Part shown: positions 63,252 to 64,000 of the stretch, in pieces | Position numbering within the stretch: position 1 is the stretch's first letter | How the letters are laid out: each line of letters starts with the position of its first letter | Origin: Monomorium pharaonis | Lineage: Eukaryota > Arthropoda > Insecta > Hymenoptera > Formicidae | Assembly (NCBI RefSeq): GCF_013373865.1 | Contig: NC_050467.1 | Location: 20,978,996 to 21,042,995, forward strand | Reading direction: 5' to 3' | Length of the DNA stretch: 64,000 bases | Program-made: the position numbers and the translations under genes | The notes under the pieces: generated by a model | What the model saw: the letters and a program-made list of their open reading frames with translations, nothing else | Told to the model about the DNA's origin: nothing | Databases searched by the model: none

Positions 63252-64000
63252 GTTTAGTGACGATCCGCCGACGATTCATATTTTATTATACCACGTGGCG
63301 ATGCCCGCGTGTCAGAAGATATCGAGCGTCGACCGGTTGCGTCATCCGGACAATGGGCAAAGATAATTCACTGAATCTACCCCGAAAACTCCGAAGCTGA
63401 AAATACGCGGAACCGAGAGAGAGACTAGAGAAAGTGAAGGAGAAGATGAGATAAAGCGAAAGAGAAAGTGCAAGAGAGCGAGTGGTAAGAGGGTACCCTC
63501 CAGGTACCTAAGGATGGTTAACAGGGGGGTAGTAACACGAAAAGGGGGCACCAATGTCTTGGCTTGGGAGCCTCGGGGTCCTCCCGTCACCCAATCACGT
63601 CCTGGCGAAGCTCGCCATATTTCGCGGGGCGGAGCCCTCTCCTCACTCTCCTCACGCGACCGACTCAGCCGCTGTGTTCTACTATTATTTTAAACCCTTC
63701 GCCGCTCCCGCGCCTCCGCCGCCGACCCCTTTCTCCATCCGAACCCCTCTCGTTCACCAGTTTCATCCCCTAGTTCTCCTTACCATCTCCGCCTGGCACC
63801 CACTACGGATCCAGCCTCCTTCTCTCGCCACCTTTCCAGAATGGACCGCCAACCACCCCCCGTCCCCCTACCATCGTGTCTCGTGCCTTCGGGCGGAGAT
63901 GAAAATTTCCAGACTCCTCGCGATCGAAACCGAATTGTTATTTCACGAGGTAGTCGACCCTTCGCTATCCGCCGACCTAACTCTCTCTTTCTCCTTCGCC
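63252..64000. other. GC-rich right edge, no gene recognised
   Basis: From 63400 the + strand is purine-rich to about 63500, then pyrimidine- and CpG-rich to the window end. Frames at 63342-63590 (minus) and 63564-63773 (+) are Ser/Leu/Pro-rich by-products. The composition change would fit the approach to a promoter or 5' exon beyond the window, but no core promoter motif or coding frame can be shown. Confidence 0.4.

Noticed and set aside
1..64000. CRISPR arrays, operons, prophage or bacterial features
   Set aside because: No regularly spaced repeats of 25-40 bp, no ribosome binding sites and no compact coding. Composition and repeats are eukaryotic.
1..64000. tRNA, rRNA and snRNA genes
   Set aside because: I looked for B-box-like GGTTCGAATCC strings and conserved rRNA/snRNA cores. 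Only isolated partial matches (for example GGTTCGAT near 38945) without cloverleaf context were found.

Overview
This is a eukaryotic, non-coding-looking window. It is AT-rich (roughly two thirds A+T by eye) and broken by shorter GC- and CpG-rich patches in which CpG does not look depleted. Microsatellites of every class are dense, and miniature inverted-repeat elements occur. No operon-like packing, ribosome binding sites or long reading frames are visible. Base composition, the well-kept CpG, the simple-repeat spectrum and the MITE-type palindromes fit an insect, with a hymenopteran such as an ant my best guess. No conserved protein anchors that guess, so it is an inference. The longest open frame is 189 codons and is low-complexity. 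I recognised no protein domain, transposase, reverse transcriptase, tRNA, rRNA or snRNA. The window is best read as a gene desert or the inside of one or more very long introns.

Layout. 1-3.1 kb: a 170-bp nested palindromic element at the left edge, then AT-rich sequence and a GGTA microsatellite. 3.1-12.7 kb: a second short inverted-repeat element (about 5.53-5.72 kb), an ACG triplet array (6.74-6.81 kb), a CpG-rich patch (6.9-7.6 kb), and a 130-bp stretch with four TAATTA homeodomain-type cores (10.87-11.0 kb). 12.7-14.8 kb: two pairs of diverged direct repeats about 0.6 kb apart, suggesting an old duplication of this block. 14.8-28 kb: AT-rich sequence with CpG-rich patches near 17.7-18.4, 20.9-21.5 and 24.2-24.9 kb, a 94-nt hairpin (15.49-15.59 kb) and several microsatellites. 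28-35 kb: a CCGACTC heptamer array, dinucleotide arrays and a 44-bp alternating purine-pyrimidine tract. 35-49 kb: simple repeats (GA with poly-G, a 15-bp C run, a 65-bp GA array) inside strand-asymmetric purine or pyrimidine domains. 49.27-49.73 kb: a clear MITE with about 112-bp terminal inverted repeats flanked by TA. 50-64 kb: AT-rich sequence with a possible 27-nt micro-exon, a 66-nt near-perfect hairpin (55.2 kb), a long CT array (57.85 kb), a 62-nt hairpin (63.19 kb) and a GC-rich, pyrimidine-rich right edge.

The observations most worth following are the three pre-miRNA-sized hairpins (15492-15585, 55167-55232, 63190-63251), the nested palindrome at the left edge, the phased 0.6-kb duplications at 12.7-14.8 kb, and the recurrent strand-asymmetric polypurine domains. 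None is proven functional. Each has a stated test. No cooperative gene system is visible in this window.
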